64,000 bases of DNA, taken from Paracentrotus lividus (lineage: Eukaryota; Echinodermata; Echinoidea; Camarodonta; Echinidae). How positions within the stretch are numbered: the first letter of the stretch is position 1; every line of letters begins with the position of its first letter. The DNA is taken from contig CALNVZ010002100.1 in the NCBI GenBank assembly GCA_940671915.1, positions 3,198,896 to 3,262,895 on the forward strand. Reading direction: 5' to 3'. A program made the translations under genes and the position numbers. The notes under the pieces were generated by a model. That model made no database searches, was not told the DNA's origin, and saw nothing but the letters and a program-made list of their open reading frames with translations. This document shows positions 1 to 12,640 of this stretch, piece by piece.

Positions 1-12
1 TTAATCAAGGTC

Positions 13-290
13 TTAAACTTCAATAGTTTGATTCTCATCAGTGGTGTTTATCTTTTCAAAGACACAGAAACATGCCACGCCTACGTCTATACTGTGCAAG
101 TCGGAGCCTGGTGCAACAAGTAAACTGTACGCAGCAAGCTGACCGCAAAGTGCCACGCCCCCTCCGCATAACTCTGTCTCGAATACCAAGGATGTGCGCT
201 GAGCCAGCGGCCTGCTACACTCACGACGTGGCACTCGTAGGCGTTGTTTGAATATCTTTCTCATGGATTGCAATTTACTTATTTAATCCC
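13..290. other. GC-rich patch open on both strands, possible exon remnant
   Basis: This stretch is visibly richer in G and C than the sequence around it and is open on both strands: 86 codons on minus and a similar length on plus. A third frame on plus reads a short tail with three Cys (CHAYVYTVQVGAWC) that ends in TAA just after a pyrimidine-rich tract ending in AG. I do not recognise any of the three readings. It could be the end of a gene lying to the left, or a fragment of a GC-rich repeat. The function is unknown and the coding status is doubtful. Confidence 0.2.
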
Positions 291-335
291 AAAATTAAAC
301 TGATCATTACGTACTGAGTATGAATTATACACCCT

Positions 336-600
336 GTTGCATAAAACTTTTAACCAGAGTTTTTTCCGGTTAAAATCTGAAAACTCCGGTTAAAGTCCAA
401 AAACTCCGGTTACAATATTTTTCTGGATTTTTTACTGTTTTTTCCATTGCATAAAAACATACCAGAGTTTTCAAAAGTATTAATGCAATAAATTTTTAGG
501 GCGTTTTAAAACTCAGGTTGAATAACCTAAGAAATAGGTCTACATAAGCTGAGTTTTTTAACCCGAGAAAACTCGGGTTAGAAAAAAAGTTTTATGCAAC
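336..600. mobile_element. Hairpin MITE-like element with terminal inverted repeats
   Basis: The left end reads GTTGCATAAAACTTTT and the right end is its reverse complement, a perfect 16-base terminal inverted repeat. Inside, motifs of the type AAAACTCCGGTTAAA recur on the left, and AACCCGAGAAAACTCGGGTT forms a small palindrome on the right, so the whole unit can fold into a hairpin. It has no coding capacity at about 265 bp. The length, the terminal repeats and the lack of ORFs fit a non-autonomous DNA transposon. The superfamily cannot be assigned because the target duplication is unclear (ACACC on the left, ACCAC on the right). Confidence 0.6.
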
Positions 601-755
601 ACCACCCAGAGCTCATTTATATTATAAGGTATTTTGCATCATTCTGATCTTGAAGCCGCTTTCAAAGGCTGGAAAATAACAGATTATAAACACTGAGCAC
701 TGAATCAGCAAAATCCATACAACGTTGTGTTTTGCTCTGATAATGGTGCAACGTA

Positions 756-1715
756 CTGTTCGTCATAAAGGTGGAATATTTTTTTCTGGCTCAATCGACA
801 TTATGTTGCTCCGTTATTAATTTCTTCCTGGGTATATCTTGGACGTTCCCTCAACCCTTCCCGGGATTTTTCTTCAAAAAAGTTTGTCACCCCCAGAAGA
901 TGGCCATTTTCGTCATTTTTTCGTATTTTTGGGGCCCGTTTTTGTTCACGCGACCCACCAAGGCCCCCTCAGTCCTACCTCAAGGAAACACGTCTGAGGT
1001 GGAGATTTGTTATTGTTCTTTAAATTAATTCTAGATTTATGGTTACAGGCTCGACCCTTTTGTCTTGGGGAGGGGTCAAAATTTATTTTGATTGGGGTTC
1101 AACATTCATTTTATTTATTTTTACACCATGGAAATTTCTATCTTCCCTAAATTGTATTGTAAAATCTCAACCAAATATAAATCAAATAAAATATTATCAA
1201 TAATGACTATTTACAGCCTTGTCATCAAGACTAAACAAGATTTAAGGGGAAAATGATGATATTTAAGGGTTAAAGGAGGTTTTTCATTTCTTTTGTTTTC
1301 AGCATAAAGATGGAATAAAATATTCCGAATTTTCACCAATCTCGTTTTTTACTTCAACCCCTCCCCTAGACAACAGACCTAAGCCTGTCCCCAGAAATAT
1401 AGATTTAACTTACAAAACAATATAAAACAATACACCTCAGTCGCGTTTCCTGGGGGTAGGACTGAGGGGGGCTTGATCGGCCGGGAAAACAAAAAGGGGC
1501 CTCAAAATGAGAAAAAATGACAAAAATGGGCATCACGGGGGTTGACAAAACTTCTTTGGAAAAAAGGTCCACGTGAAGGGTTGGGAGAATGTCCAAGATA
1601 TAGCCAGGGTCCCAAAAAGTAAAAGCAGGGACAAACATATTCAAGAAATTAAAGTCAGAGCAAAATCATGTGTCTATAGCGGCAAAAAAATATTCCACCT
1701 TTATGACGGACAGTG
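756..1715. mobile_element. Fold-back element with about 300-bp inverted arms
   Basis: The left arm (756 to about 1040) and right arm (about 1405-1715) are imperfect reverse complements. The outermost part, CGTCATAAAGGTGGAATATT, is nearly identical in both. Both outer edges abut the dinucleotide TA (754-755 and 1716-1717), the target duplication typical of Tc1/mariner-type insertions. The internal 360 bp is AT-rich and has no convincing ORF. Small ORFs in the arms are mirror images of each other, which argues against protein coding. The most likely identity is a non-autonomous, long-TIR DNA transposon. Confidence 0.6.
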
Positions 1716-1966
1716 TATGTAAAGTGGGGTTTCACATTTGGGATAAAGTAACGCTTCTCATCTGTTTCCATGTGAAGTAATTTTAATATCTTGTAAAATA
1801 GCTTGCGGCACAGATTATACTGATTCTAATAAACAAACAAATAACCAAACATACAAAATAACAGATTACCTCGAGAAACCAACCATTAAAAATGAAAATT
1901 GAATTGGTGCATTATGTTCGTGTATCTTTGAACCCACCTCCAGCCTATTTCATCGTTGCTGGGGGG

Positions 1967-2058
<92 letters not shown>
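1967..2058 (+). repeat. 92-base poly-A homopolymer
   Basis: An uninterrupted run of 92 A follows six G. No retroposon body is recognisable immediately upstream, so I cannot assign it to a SINE or LINE tail. A homopolymer this long is also a place where assemblies are unreliable. Confidence 0.9.
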
Positions 2059-2060
<2 letters not shown>

Positions 2061-3587
2061 GTTTTTAAAGGGAGTTACGGCGAAAATATACATTCCTTAC
2101 ATTCTTTCTGAGCTTTATTATTGAATAAAACACAAATTGGATCGGTTTTACGAGGAAAATATGCATTCCGCGCATTCTTTTGAAGATAATAACAAAGAAT
2201 GAAACGAAGCGAGACACACAGCCATCAAATGGGAAGCCGGTCTATTGTATTTATGGTTCACAGGTATAAATCTATCTTTAGACCTGTCAGACTATTTCGT
2301 ATAGTATCTACAAAAATCAGTGCTATGATTTTCTATTTTTCGAAATAGCATGCAGGACCCTCATGCCTAAGTCATTGGGATCATTCCTAATGATAATCAG
2401 ACTTGGTTTGGAGTATGTTATACGGCTTCTAAGCCATTATAAGCAGATGGAATTTTCTACCTTGTCGATCAAGAATAACTTTCTACCTCATCGATAAGAA
2501 TAGATTTCTACCTTCTTGATCAATTTAAAGAAGTTAATACACCGTGACAACTATACACGGGTGTTTCCACACCACGGTCACTCTGGACACCCCAAGTATC
2601 ATCAGAGGCCGAAGAGCTTTACGGGACATCCCCCACCCACTTAAAGTTTTGTAATTATGTACACAAACGCAAAAATGAACATCAAATTATAATTTTCATC
2701 ATGCTCAACCCCTTTCCAATTTCTGCTAAGTCCCCATACTTTGAAAAACGCCCCACAACCCCTATTCCTACCATTATGGTGTCGGGGGTTCCAGGGTATG
2801 CAGTGCCCCCAACCACACCTACTTCTCAATCGCAATCGGAAGATTTGATAAATCCGTTTGGTGTCTAATCCAGGCTAACTACCAGCCTAAATATAACTTC
2901 ATGGTTGGGAGAACCTTTGGACCATATTCTTTGAATGGTATGCGGGCATTGAGCTGAGCACGAGTCCATCTATACCAGTTCACATGATCAGCTGATGCAA
3001 CGAGTCTTTGGATATAATTATGAGAAGAGTTTTAAGTGAAATCTTATCTCAGAAAATAGGTAGCCCGAACTGTAAACAAAATATTAAACACGAATGCGAA
3101 CTTATTTTTTCTTGGATTTATATTCTGCTTCCAAGATGTTTTGTTTTTGTCACACTGTTCTCTTTCTGCATTTCTTCGTTTTCCTGTTCCTTGGACAGAG
3201 GTGATACTGTTTTGGCGAACATCTGTAATTTTAAAAATGTAGTGTGTATTGCTCCTAAGAATTTGGGACCAGTTTCAAATATTAATTAATGGAAAGTTTT
3301 AAATTTTTAGGCGTGGCGATCATTTTATTTTTGAGCTACAAGTTCGACATTGAAGAAGCATTGATGCATGAAGGATATCAGCTCGATATAGCTGTGTGTG
3401 CAGTTATAAAATATGACAAGGATTCCATCGTGACCATTACCACCAAAGACCAACCAATCATATTTGACTGCTTGATTCGTGAAATATATTCAGTCTAGCT
3501 AATATTGCATACTGCTGCAAGTTCTTGTACTTTTCAAAATGACCTTGTGCTTTTTGACCCGCAGAAGAGGACGATTTTTCTTCTCTA

Positions 3588-3618
<31 letters not shown>

Positions 3619-6600
3619 TCCCATCTCTAGATTAATTTGTAGAACCATGCTTTTGATTTGTAATGTTGTTTATAAACTTCATAGTTATTGCAACATATTC
3701 ACACAATATTTCGAATGCATAAAAAGCAGATATATAGGGCGCTGTCATTGTCTTATATTGGACTTACATCACTCGAACTGTTAAAAATGGGTCACCGTTT
3801 GGGCAGGAATTATCTCCCAATTCGATGATAAATATTCCAGTAACAATGCACTTTGCTCCAGAAAACGGGAGAGTCAACTTTGTTACTATATACATAAACA
3901 TGATAAATAGATTTGACAATGCAGCACTCGTGCAGGTAGCAAGTTTATTCCTTTATTGCATATCATGCCTTGTCATCAAAATGTCTTCACTGAATGGATA
4001 CAAGTGTATTTTTAGGCAAAAAACAGTGAACGAATGAAATAATGTTAAATGGCCATTGTTTTGGGTTTTACGACTTTATAATATAATATTCCTTTGTCTT
4101 ATTTTATTAATTTGAAAAACCATTTGGGATGACTTATACTCCTTAGGTGATATGCATTTCACCCTAACCCTATCATGCCTATGTTGACACGCAAATGGAT
4201 GGCATGATGGGGAATTAAATATAGGCCTAGTTTAAGAATATTTAGTTAATCACCCTCTCTTTCTCTCTCCGACTAACGCATTGAACTTCATCATGTTCGT
4301 GTGAAAGATTACTTTATGCATGTATGTGGTATACACGTATATATAATTTATAAAACATCTTTATTTTTCATCAGGAATATAGGGCAGACATTTAAAATCC
4401 ATATATAAGATGATTGTGTGTCATGTAGGGGTCATACTTTATTAGATGATATTTATTGGAGTTGGGTGTCTGCCAAGTTGAAATAGAGGCCATTGCTCTT
4501 GTGACATTGTGTCGATATTATTTATGTCAATATCTCGACTTGTTGCCGAAGGAAGTTATAAAAAGCAAGAAGATATTTTTAGCAAATTTATCCTCTTTAT
4601 TTAGCTTTGTTGAATTGTTTTGCTAAAAGTGCTGATGAACGTACATCAATTATTGACAATTCAAATATATTTGGAATATTTTATATCTGTTGCAAAGTCC
4701 TGCTCCGAAGAATGTTTTCGTTGATTTGGCCGATGAAAAAAAAAGTTTTTAAAGGAGAGATTGTTTTCCGTTTACATTTATATAGCTTCATAACACGAAA
4801 GTGCAATGTCTATATTTCGTTTTGTTATTGTATAAACCACTCTCTCTCCCTTTGTATTTTTGGAAAGAGATACCATACAATGAATTCAAACAGCATCAAA
4901 CAAAATATTAAAAGCCCATTATATGCATAAATAAAATTTGCACAAAAACAAATCCACATTTTATGCGAGGGTAACGTCGACGTAAACATTTTTTGTTTCT
5001 TTTTTTTTTTTTCTTTTTTGTTTTCTTTTATACATGGTTTGTTATCACTCTACTTCAAGTATTACCGTCTTAGTGGCCTTACTTAAATCTAAGAAAAAGC
5101 TATTCTTAAACCTTTTCGATTCGATTTTGTTTATTCGGTAAATGTAGTTTGTATTCACCGACGATTCATCTTGGACTAAACAATAAAATATGACTGCATT
5201 CATTTAATAAGGCATAGTTTTAACAGTTCAAAATACATGAACATGACTTTGTATGTAATAATAATAATAAAAAAAAACAACAACAACAACATCGTTCACT
5301 TATAATGTTTTTATATTTTTTATCATTAATGAACCCGGACCCCTAATTAGCCATTGTCTACCAGTCTGAATATCATGACTTTAAATGTAATATGGTATCA
5401 TTGAAAAGTCAAATAATGACAGAGCACTCGTTCTTCGACTATACGGTTCAATCTAACCGTGTACTTTACCCTACAAAACGTGATAAAAATATTGACAATC
5501 GTCCGGTACTAGGAAGCCGTATAATAAATATATTCTTAAAATAAAATCTTCAGAATAATACAAATACTGGCAAGGTTGTGACAGTTGATTTATTATCAGT
5601 CACGAGATGTATTTTGTTTTCAAATAATCTATGTGATCTTGAGAAAGTTCGAAGCAACATGCAAGGAGGGACTGAGATGCAAACTCGTTTCAAGAAGAGA
5701 TATTTTTTGTTGCCATAGTCAAAGGAAATTAATGTCACAATCATTATCATTATTACATTAAATTTGCATTGTTTGGCTACATTATTGTCCACACTTTATA
5801 GTGATGATTATAATCAGAAACGATAAAAAACGTTAAACCTTCACGCCAAATTTATGAGCTTGCTATTGTTTAACTTCTGCAGTTTATTTCCCTATCAGCA
5901 TCCGGTCAGCATCCGTTCAGCATCCGGTCAGCATCCGGTCATAAGTACCACATTGTTCGATGGCCTTTTTTTTTTGTTACTAAGATCTTTACAAATTTTC
6001 AGTTTGGTGAATTTATAGGATACCATAATAGATCAGCCCGATTTTGAAACATTCAGTTTTTTGTTTGTTTTTGTTTTTGTTTTGTTATAGCTGAAATTAT
6101 TTAGGGGAAAGTGAAATGACGCGGGGTTGCTTATGGATTCGTCTCCGCCACCTGAGCAAGCTATTGATCGCCTCCTGTCATATCAGGGGCTTGCGTGAGC
6201 CATGGGGGGGGGGGCGTTTCTATAAACCGTGTCAAAATCCCGGGCAATGACTTGATCATCTACTTATTGATTTTTTAGCTGTTCAGCCCACCCCATCCCC
6301 CACTTCTCGCTCAGCCCATCGTTAAAAACATCTCAAATTGAACCTCGCCCTCTGTAATGGTATTCCAATTGACTTGACAAAACTGATGTCCACTGGATTG
6401 TACAGCCATTTGAAAATTATTCTAAAAGAAAATTGTCTAACTCGGAAAACCCAGCTGACCGATGATTCAAAAAGTGTGAGCTGGTGCCATTTGTACAACC
6501 TATAAGTCTGGTTCCAACCAGCAGCATTGTCTAGTATCTCTTGGACCAACTTCTGGTCTTTCCTGGCTGGATTCCTCGGAACATACAGACTACCACGGTC

Positions 6601-7385
6601 TTATCCAGGACACTCTGTGGAAAAAAAAAAAAAGGAGTTTCTGTCAAAAAAGTATCCTTGCATGTACAACTTCATTCTGAACTCTTAACCGACGTGATCA
6701 AAATTATTCCACTGCATGGATAAAAAAAGTAACGATTGATTTCATCTCGGTAGCCTCCATCGATGCGACACGTGTGCCCCAAAGTAGATGATCTTTGAAT
6801 CCTAACCCTAATCTTTAATCATAATCGCTAATCCTAATCCATACTGCCCTGTCTACTGCAAATGAGAGCTGACCGCAATGACTTGAAAAATCAATCGCAA
6901 CAAATTTTTTATTCGATCGTAAGAAACTTTTGTTAGGGACGTACATGACTTTGTCTTTATTAATGCATTATCTGTATATTGTACCTTTATCGCGTGAGAA
7001 CCCCATAATCTGCTTGTTCATTCAACTTTCTTTGCCATTTTATATGTTAAGATATTTTCTTTCAATATTTCCGCCCTTCCAATCTATCATAAATGTGTTT
7101 ACGAACAGTAGCATGATATATTTGCTCAACAACTCATATAGGCGTGAAAGCCAGACAGATAGCTGAAGAGTAATCAAATTATGCATTATTTTTTTATCAA
7201 TCCGCAGCGGAGATCGGATGATAATCATGATATTGTAATGAATTCATTGCCTCATATGTATCTTATTGAAAGTTAATCTATGACCGTTGAGGTGGTATGT
7301 TTATAGGATTTATAAATCGCATTCCTAATCTGAATTATAAATTTCCTTCGTTGTTTTTTAAAAGGATAAGGATTTTGAAGAACAT
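2059..7385. other. Intergenic AT-rich region with simple repeats
   Basis: No gene is recognisable here. It holds a CT microsatellite (about 3580-3620), an AAT/CAA-rich tract (about 5259-5293), and four copies of an 11-base unit CAGCATCCGGT (about 5896-5939). Two consecutive plus-strand ORFs (3008-3289, 93 codons; 3289-3498, 69 codons) have no recognisable motif. The second has a reasonably protein-like composition but no homology that I can name. A poly-G run occurs near 6206. Confidence 0.6.
5896..5939 (+). repeat. Tandem repeat, 11-base unit x4
   Basis: The unit CAGCATCCGGT is repeated four times head to tail, with one T-for-G change in the second copy. It is a small minisatellite with no evident function. 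Confidence 0.85.
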
Positions 7386-8902
7386 TGTCTAACCGGCCCA
7401 CCTGGAACCTGATTCTAGAGGCTGGTAAAATCAGGAAGGGTGGATCAGGGGGAGGGTAGGGTCCGTATGAAAAGCAACACCCCTCCACAGGGTGAGAAGC
7501 ACTTTTTTGTTAGTTTAAATTGTGTTAATTAAAACGCAATGTACGAAACCACCAATTAAATAAAGAGCTTAGGAAAGACGAAAGGATTGGTTTCTTACCT
7601 TAAACAGTACGGGTTAGTTACCTCTCTTTAAATTCACATGTATCAACGATAAATGTTAAAAGTACTAAAACACAACAACAATGTATTCATACTCACAGAT
7701 TGGTGTTGCTAGCGGCAAGCATATAAACATACAAAAGATGTATACTGGTAATAAAAGAAGATAGAAGGAAAGAAAGAAGAGTTGTCTTTGTACTGTTCCT
7801 TTTTATATAATATAGCTGTTTCTTAATAAAACAGATTGGTGTGCCAACCAATCATATGTCCGAGTGTTAAATGCTGAACGAACTAAAATAGCTATGCGAA
7901 GACAAGTGTGGAGATAAATCGTGAAGAGTTTCCTCTGATTCGGAGCGATGAGTTCAACGGTCGTTGGCTGCTTTAAAGAGTGAGCTGGCCTTTTTGGATA
8001 ACCAGGTGAATTATGTGCCTTCTAACGAGTTTGAATCCTCACATAACTTCATCTCTGAAGTCCTCGTTGACGATCACACCATGTATTTCAATAGTCTTCC
8101 GTCTTTGTAGAAATTATTTATCTGGCTTCAAAACTTCGAACAAAAATCTCGACAGTTACTTCAAGGTAATAACGTTTAACGAAATCTAGTCATATATCGT
8201 GAAGTAAAGGAGGAAAGGAGACTATATACAATATCTACAGATTCGTACTACTAATTTGTTATATCACATCTCACTGCTTGAATCTGCATTTCCATTTACT
8301 TCTTCCTTCTTTATTCCTAAACAACAAGAAGGGCGAAATCGTATTGAAAAATACATTATTTGAATTCTGTTCAAAATAAGTAAAAGGAAAGTTGGCTCGG
8401 CCGAGGCGAGGTCGGAAAATTTGAGGTGTCGGAGGACTGACAGGGTAGAAGCAGCAGACAGGAAGAGAAAAAGCCTGTCGGTCAGCCCTTGGTCCTTTTT
8501 AACTACTATTATCCCAGCCCCCTTAATTAATATGTATATATTATACCAATCAATTTCTAATATCAGGGTGAATTACATATAGGCACCTCTTATTGACCAA
8601 TCAGCTTACCCCTACTAAAGCCGACTGTCCTGACTTCTCTTTTCAAAATATTTCCACTTACCCATCCCGTTTGAAACCTGAATCTCGGTCAGCTATCAGC
8701 CTGTTTAACTAAATTCTTATTCGCCTAAACGGTAAATATTTCTACTCTTCTTCCCTCCCCACTGGTAACCAGGTCGCTTATCCATTACCCCTAAGTTTAG
8801 CTAGGCCAATTATGTATTTCTTGATTTATGCACTTTCCGTAATCGGGCAGCATAAACAGGTATGTTCTCACTTAAAGGAAACATTATTTTTCATACACTA
8901 CA
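7386..8902 (-). repeat. LTR (downstream, 3' LTR of the element)
   Basis: It is 1517 bp, starts TG and ends CA, and aligns along its whole length with 16447-17917. The differences are mostly single-base gaps. Because the element reads on the minus strand, this copy is the 3' LTR, which would supply transcript termination and polyadenylation. Confidence 0.93.
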
Positions 8903-8915
8903 CGTTCCCCCGCGT
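8903..8915 (-). other. Candidate polypurine tract
   Basis: On the minus strand the bases immediately before the 3' LTR read CGCGGGGGAACG, a purine-rich run in the position where plus-strand DNA synthesis is primed in LTR retroelements. The equivalent site beside the other LTR is not purine-rich, which supports the minus orientation. Confidence 0.5.
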
Positions 8916-10299
8916 CCTAGAAAATGGGCGACCGCGCCATTTCGGTGTACTTCTCAAATAACATGCTATATTGATCATATCAATAAAAACATAAAACCAT
9001 CTAAGTTAACGTAAACACTGGCTCTAAATACAGCATAACTATATTACATTACTCTACACACGCACGCTTACTTGCCTTATATTGAATTGGCAACCAACCA
9101 GACTGATATTGATAACTAAAAAAGTTTGGGTGTAAATACTGAGATAATTTCCCATAACCTGTCATCTCATGATTCCATGATACACATAGGAAACTAAATA
9201 CCTATTAAGAACAAATGGTTAGAATATTTCACTATATCATAATCATAATGTACTGCCATGTAATGCATCATAGTATAACATCTTACTTTTCACTTATTAT
9301 ATTAACTAACAGATGGCTTAACGAATAAGGGTTCATTGGAAATTTTCACTCTCACATCATGGTTTCCACCTCCTTAAGTTAATACTACTACACAACAGGG
9401 AAACCACATATTTCCATACCTCATTTACACTCCAGCCTTGCTAATTACAAGAAAAATGGATATTTTTCTTCATACAACAGCAAAAAATTATTTCTTCTCC
9501 TAAATTCCTCTAGAAGTCTAAGTAATTCTTTTTCTGAAAATATTTTCTGACTCTTTCTCCACTAATCCAACATCCACACAAATAAAAACACTGTCATAGA
9601 AATGGTGAAATTTCCTGTATACATTACTATCAGAGGGGGTGGTCAGATACAAACGCTGGCTACTGCTCAGGCTCTCCTCGCCACTACACGCCTTCTTATT
9701 TCATAATTTAACTAGTATACCTTATCCATATCACTAAACAATGTATTATAATTATACAAAGCAAATACAACATTAACAACAAATACACTTGAACACATAC
9801 TAATCAAGCAACTATAATATTAATAATCATGTATCACCATTTCCTCCTTTCCTCTGGTCTTCTTTTCATCAAACAAGTCAGGAACAACGTCAAATATACG
9901 GACGAGAAATGTTTCTTTAATCCTGAGACCTAAAATTGGTCATCTTATGGTAAACAAATTTGATCATTGAAAACTGTTAGGCGGCAATTCCTATTTCCTT
10001 ATTGAAAATACTGCTATTATAGTTTTAAAAGAAACAATAATTGCATCCACCCCCAGGCAGAATATAGGAAAACTCTCCTACATTGTGCCGTAATGGGGGA
10101 TTAAATTTGACTTGGTAATAGGCCAATCTATTGGGTGATGGGATTGTCTTCGGAGACCTACGTAATGGAATTTCCTTCGTCTATACTATGCCGGGGAATT
10201 ATCGGCCTATCTTCTGCTGGGAGCCTCTTGAAACGCCCTATTCTTTACTTCTAAATTATTTCCTACGGAGGTCTGAGTTGGGGACCTTACGTTGCATTT
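8916..10299 (-). other. Region between integrase and 3' LTR, no gene seen
   Basis: This 1.4 kb of AT-rich internal sequence lies downstream of the integrase motifs. I see no envelope-like ORF, membrane segment or other domain. It may be the end of pol plus untranslated sequence. The heavy indel load prevents a firm statement. Confidence 0.5.
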
Positions 10300-11600
10300 C
10301 TTCTTGACCTAACCTCCCTATCTACTCTATGTGTTTCTACAGGATCACTCCTTAAATTCCTCTATCGCACCCCTCTTCTCAATATCTTCCATTTCTTCCT
10401 GAACATGTTATCCGTATTGTTTGTCATGAATAGAAAGATTTGGTTTTGACATGTCGCACCCTTTTTCTGAGGTTCCTATACAACTGGGAGGATTTCTCGG
10501 GAGAGAATTCTACATAACAATAAACATATTTCTATGTACTGTATTGGCTTCTTCCCTTACCCGCATTCTGGCCGTACACATATAAATACAGGAATTTCTG
10601 CATTGTGGTGCCCTACAACAATATGAGCTCCCTTTCCCACCTATCTGCGATCTTATGCTTCCTTTCAACCCACATTTCTCAGCAATACACGGTTCTCCTA
10701 TCTCAAGCGGTTACTCTCTTAGCTCTGGCGTCATAGCCTCTTCGTTATTCTTTCCCTGCATGCCTTCATTATTGTTCTGCAGCGAGCTTATAAGCATACC
10801 CTAGCCTTTCTTAAGCATAGCGACATATTGGGTTTGATCATTAGAATTCTTCGTTCCCATCCAGATCTATGCGAGGGAAAAACATAACTATACTGGCAAC
10901 CCTGGTTGCCTCCCAAACATCAAATAGAAACCGGCGGAATAGCCTGTTGCTCCATGCTTAGCACAATTTACGCATGCATAGAGAAGGGACATATGCTTCC
11001 CAATTCTTTTTCTGTTTTCACTTAACGTTCGAGCCAATACCAATCAGTTGTTCGATTCAATCTCTCCTCGCAGGCGGCCCATTCCTTGGGGTGTATCTAG
11101 GAGGCGTGGTTCTACTCTATTAATCCACCTGCTAGGAGTTACATATTCAAAGTATAGTCTGTGATTCAAAATTACGACCCTGGTCAGAATGAAGCTTTCC
11201 GGAAACTCATACGGGAAACTAAAAATGTCAATAGAGTGTTATCAAGTCGTTTTGGCGGTTTGATATCTTAGCTGTTGGTACAGCTCACATGCGTACTTTT
11301 GTAAAATATGAGTCAGATATAACTAGGAACATTTCCCATAAACCACCTGGTCTCTCCTAAGGTTAGATAATCCATGCATACAGTTCTAATGTCGGAAAGT
11401 TAATATTTATACAGAGGGGCAGTAACTTGGGGATTTGGGACTCCTTTTCTTCTCACACTCCCACACGTCCCTACAAAGCATTCTTAACATCCTTATTCAT
11501 TCGTGTATAACCCAATAAACGTCTCCTTACAAATCAATAGGGTCTTATCAATCACCAAATGGCCATTTTGTGTTGTAATGAAGTCTAACACTAGCGAACA
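10300..11600 (-). pseudogene. pol: Integrase domain of pol (broken by frameshifts)
   Basis: The integrase inserts element cDNA into the host genome. Reading down the minus strand, a zinc-binding CG-x-C-type pair lies near 11450 and is followed by the first catalytic Asp region, VCMDYLTL, near 11370. The segment LHSDQGRNFESQ (about 11160-11200) holds the second catalytic Asp. A CEERLNRT-like segment near 11050 marks the third acidic region. The C-terminal signature LMFGRQP lies near 10900. These motifs sit in different frames, separated by one-base indels, so no intact protein is encoded as written. The order and motif spacing match Ty3/gypsy integrases. The left limit is approximate, and I could not resolve a chromodomain or GPY/F module. 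Confidence 0.85.
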
Positions 11601-11899
11601 GTGCTTGGTAGGCAATTACTATCGGGTAGTATTTGTTTCCCGTTCCACTATCCTCCCTCGACATAAATTCCGTTCCGAATTTCCAGCTCTGTCCCATTCC
11701 CTAGTAAAGCTTGTACTGGTTTACCCTCCTTTTTATTTAACTCTTGTACGGGTATGGACCACTTGCCTAACTCCTTCAATTGTTAGCACCTCTAATGGTG
11801 GATCAATCTCTGTTTGCGTACCACCAGCGGGGTTATGTCAAGGGGGGTCTATCTGGGGGGTTTGTTCAGGGTCTCGGTCTGTAGCATGCCATTAGAGAC

Positions 11900-12640
11900 A
11901 CACCTCTTACATAATGTACATCTTCCACGTCATTGACTAATTAAATGCATGTGTTCTTACAAAAGCGCAATAAACCTGACGTGCTACTTTTTGGCTGGTT
12001 TTGTTCTGGGGCATTCACCGGAGCGCAGGCGTTATCCTGGGGTTGGGGAGTCGCTATTCAGAAGCAAAGGAGTTACATCTGCCATCAATGTTATCTTCCA
12101 GACTTGTAATTCAATGGTCAAATATTGTAATTAGCGATAGCAGCGAGCCAACGGTGACCAGTCGCGTCTAACTTAGCGGAGGTTAACACATAGGTTCAAA
12201 GGGTTACTTATCAGTGTTACACGTGGTTCATTTCCATAAAGGAAGTAGTGAAATTTTTCTGTAAACTGCCCTTTAAGAATGCTAAAAACTCAAGTTATGG
12301 CGCCGGATAGTTTTTCTTCTCCTTTCCTACGGAACGCTACCATAGGCAATAAACTCTTTCCTTGCCCTAGACATCTCTCTATACCAGATGCAGCACCAAA
12401 ACCTGTTCTACTAGGCATCGTATGCAAAATGAAAGGACTATCCAAAATCCACGGATATTGGAGGACAGGGGCGGTTACTAATTTATCCTTTAGACTCATT
12501 GAAAGGCCGTTTCCGCCTCCTCCCCACATTCCCAAGTTGGGGGAAGAGTCGCCCGTATGTCCCTTCCGTTTTTCGGCCCCCAATCAGCTCGAATATAATG
12601 GTCTTCGTCAATTTTGAGCAAAATTTTGGCACAAGAACTT
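11900..12640 (-). pseudogene. pol: RT thumb / RNase H domain of pol (partly open frame)
   Basis: RNase H removes the RNA template during reverse transcription. A 97-codon open frame on the minus strand (12290-12583) contains LKDKLVTAPVLQYP followed by PFILHT, the stretch that in Ty3/gypsy polyproteins links the RT connection to the first RNase H catalytic Asp. The expected DAS after HT is displaced by a frame change. Downstream motifs continue in other frames to about 11900, where a linker leads to the integrase zinc region. The assignment rests on order and this signature. The catalytic residues cannot all be verified. Confidence 0.75.

Noticed and set aside
3008..3498. Two adjacent ORFs as a small gene pair
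   Set aside because: They have no recognisable domain, no splice support and AT-driven composition. They are mentioned in the intergenic entry but not called as genes.
5896..5939. CRISPR-like repeat array
   Set aside because: The 11-base units are contiguous without spacers, and the genome is eukaryotic.
6781..6845. Telomere-like CCTAA words
   Set aside because: Only a few irregular CTAA-type words occur with no consistent repeat unit.
11503..12617. Plus-strand ORFs of 60-130 codons inside the retrotransposon
   Set aside because: They lie opposite RNase H and integrase motifs that read on the minus strand, and have no motif of their own.
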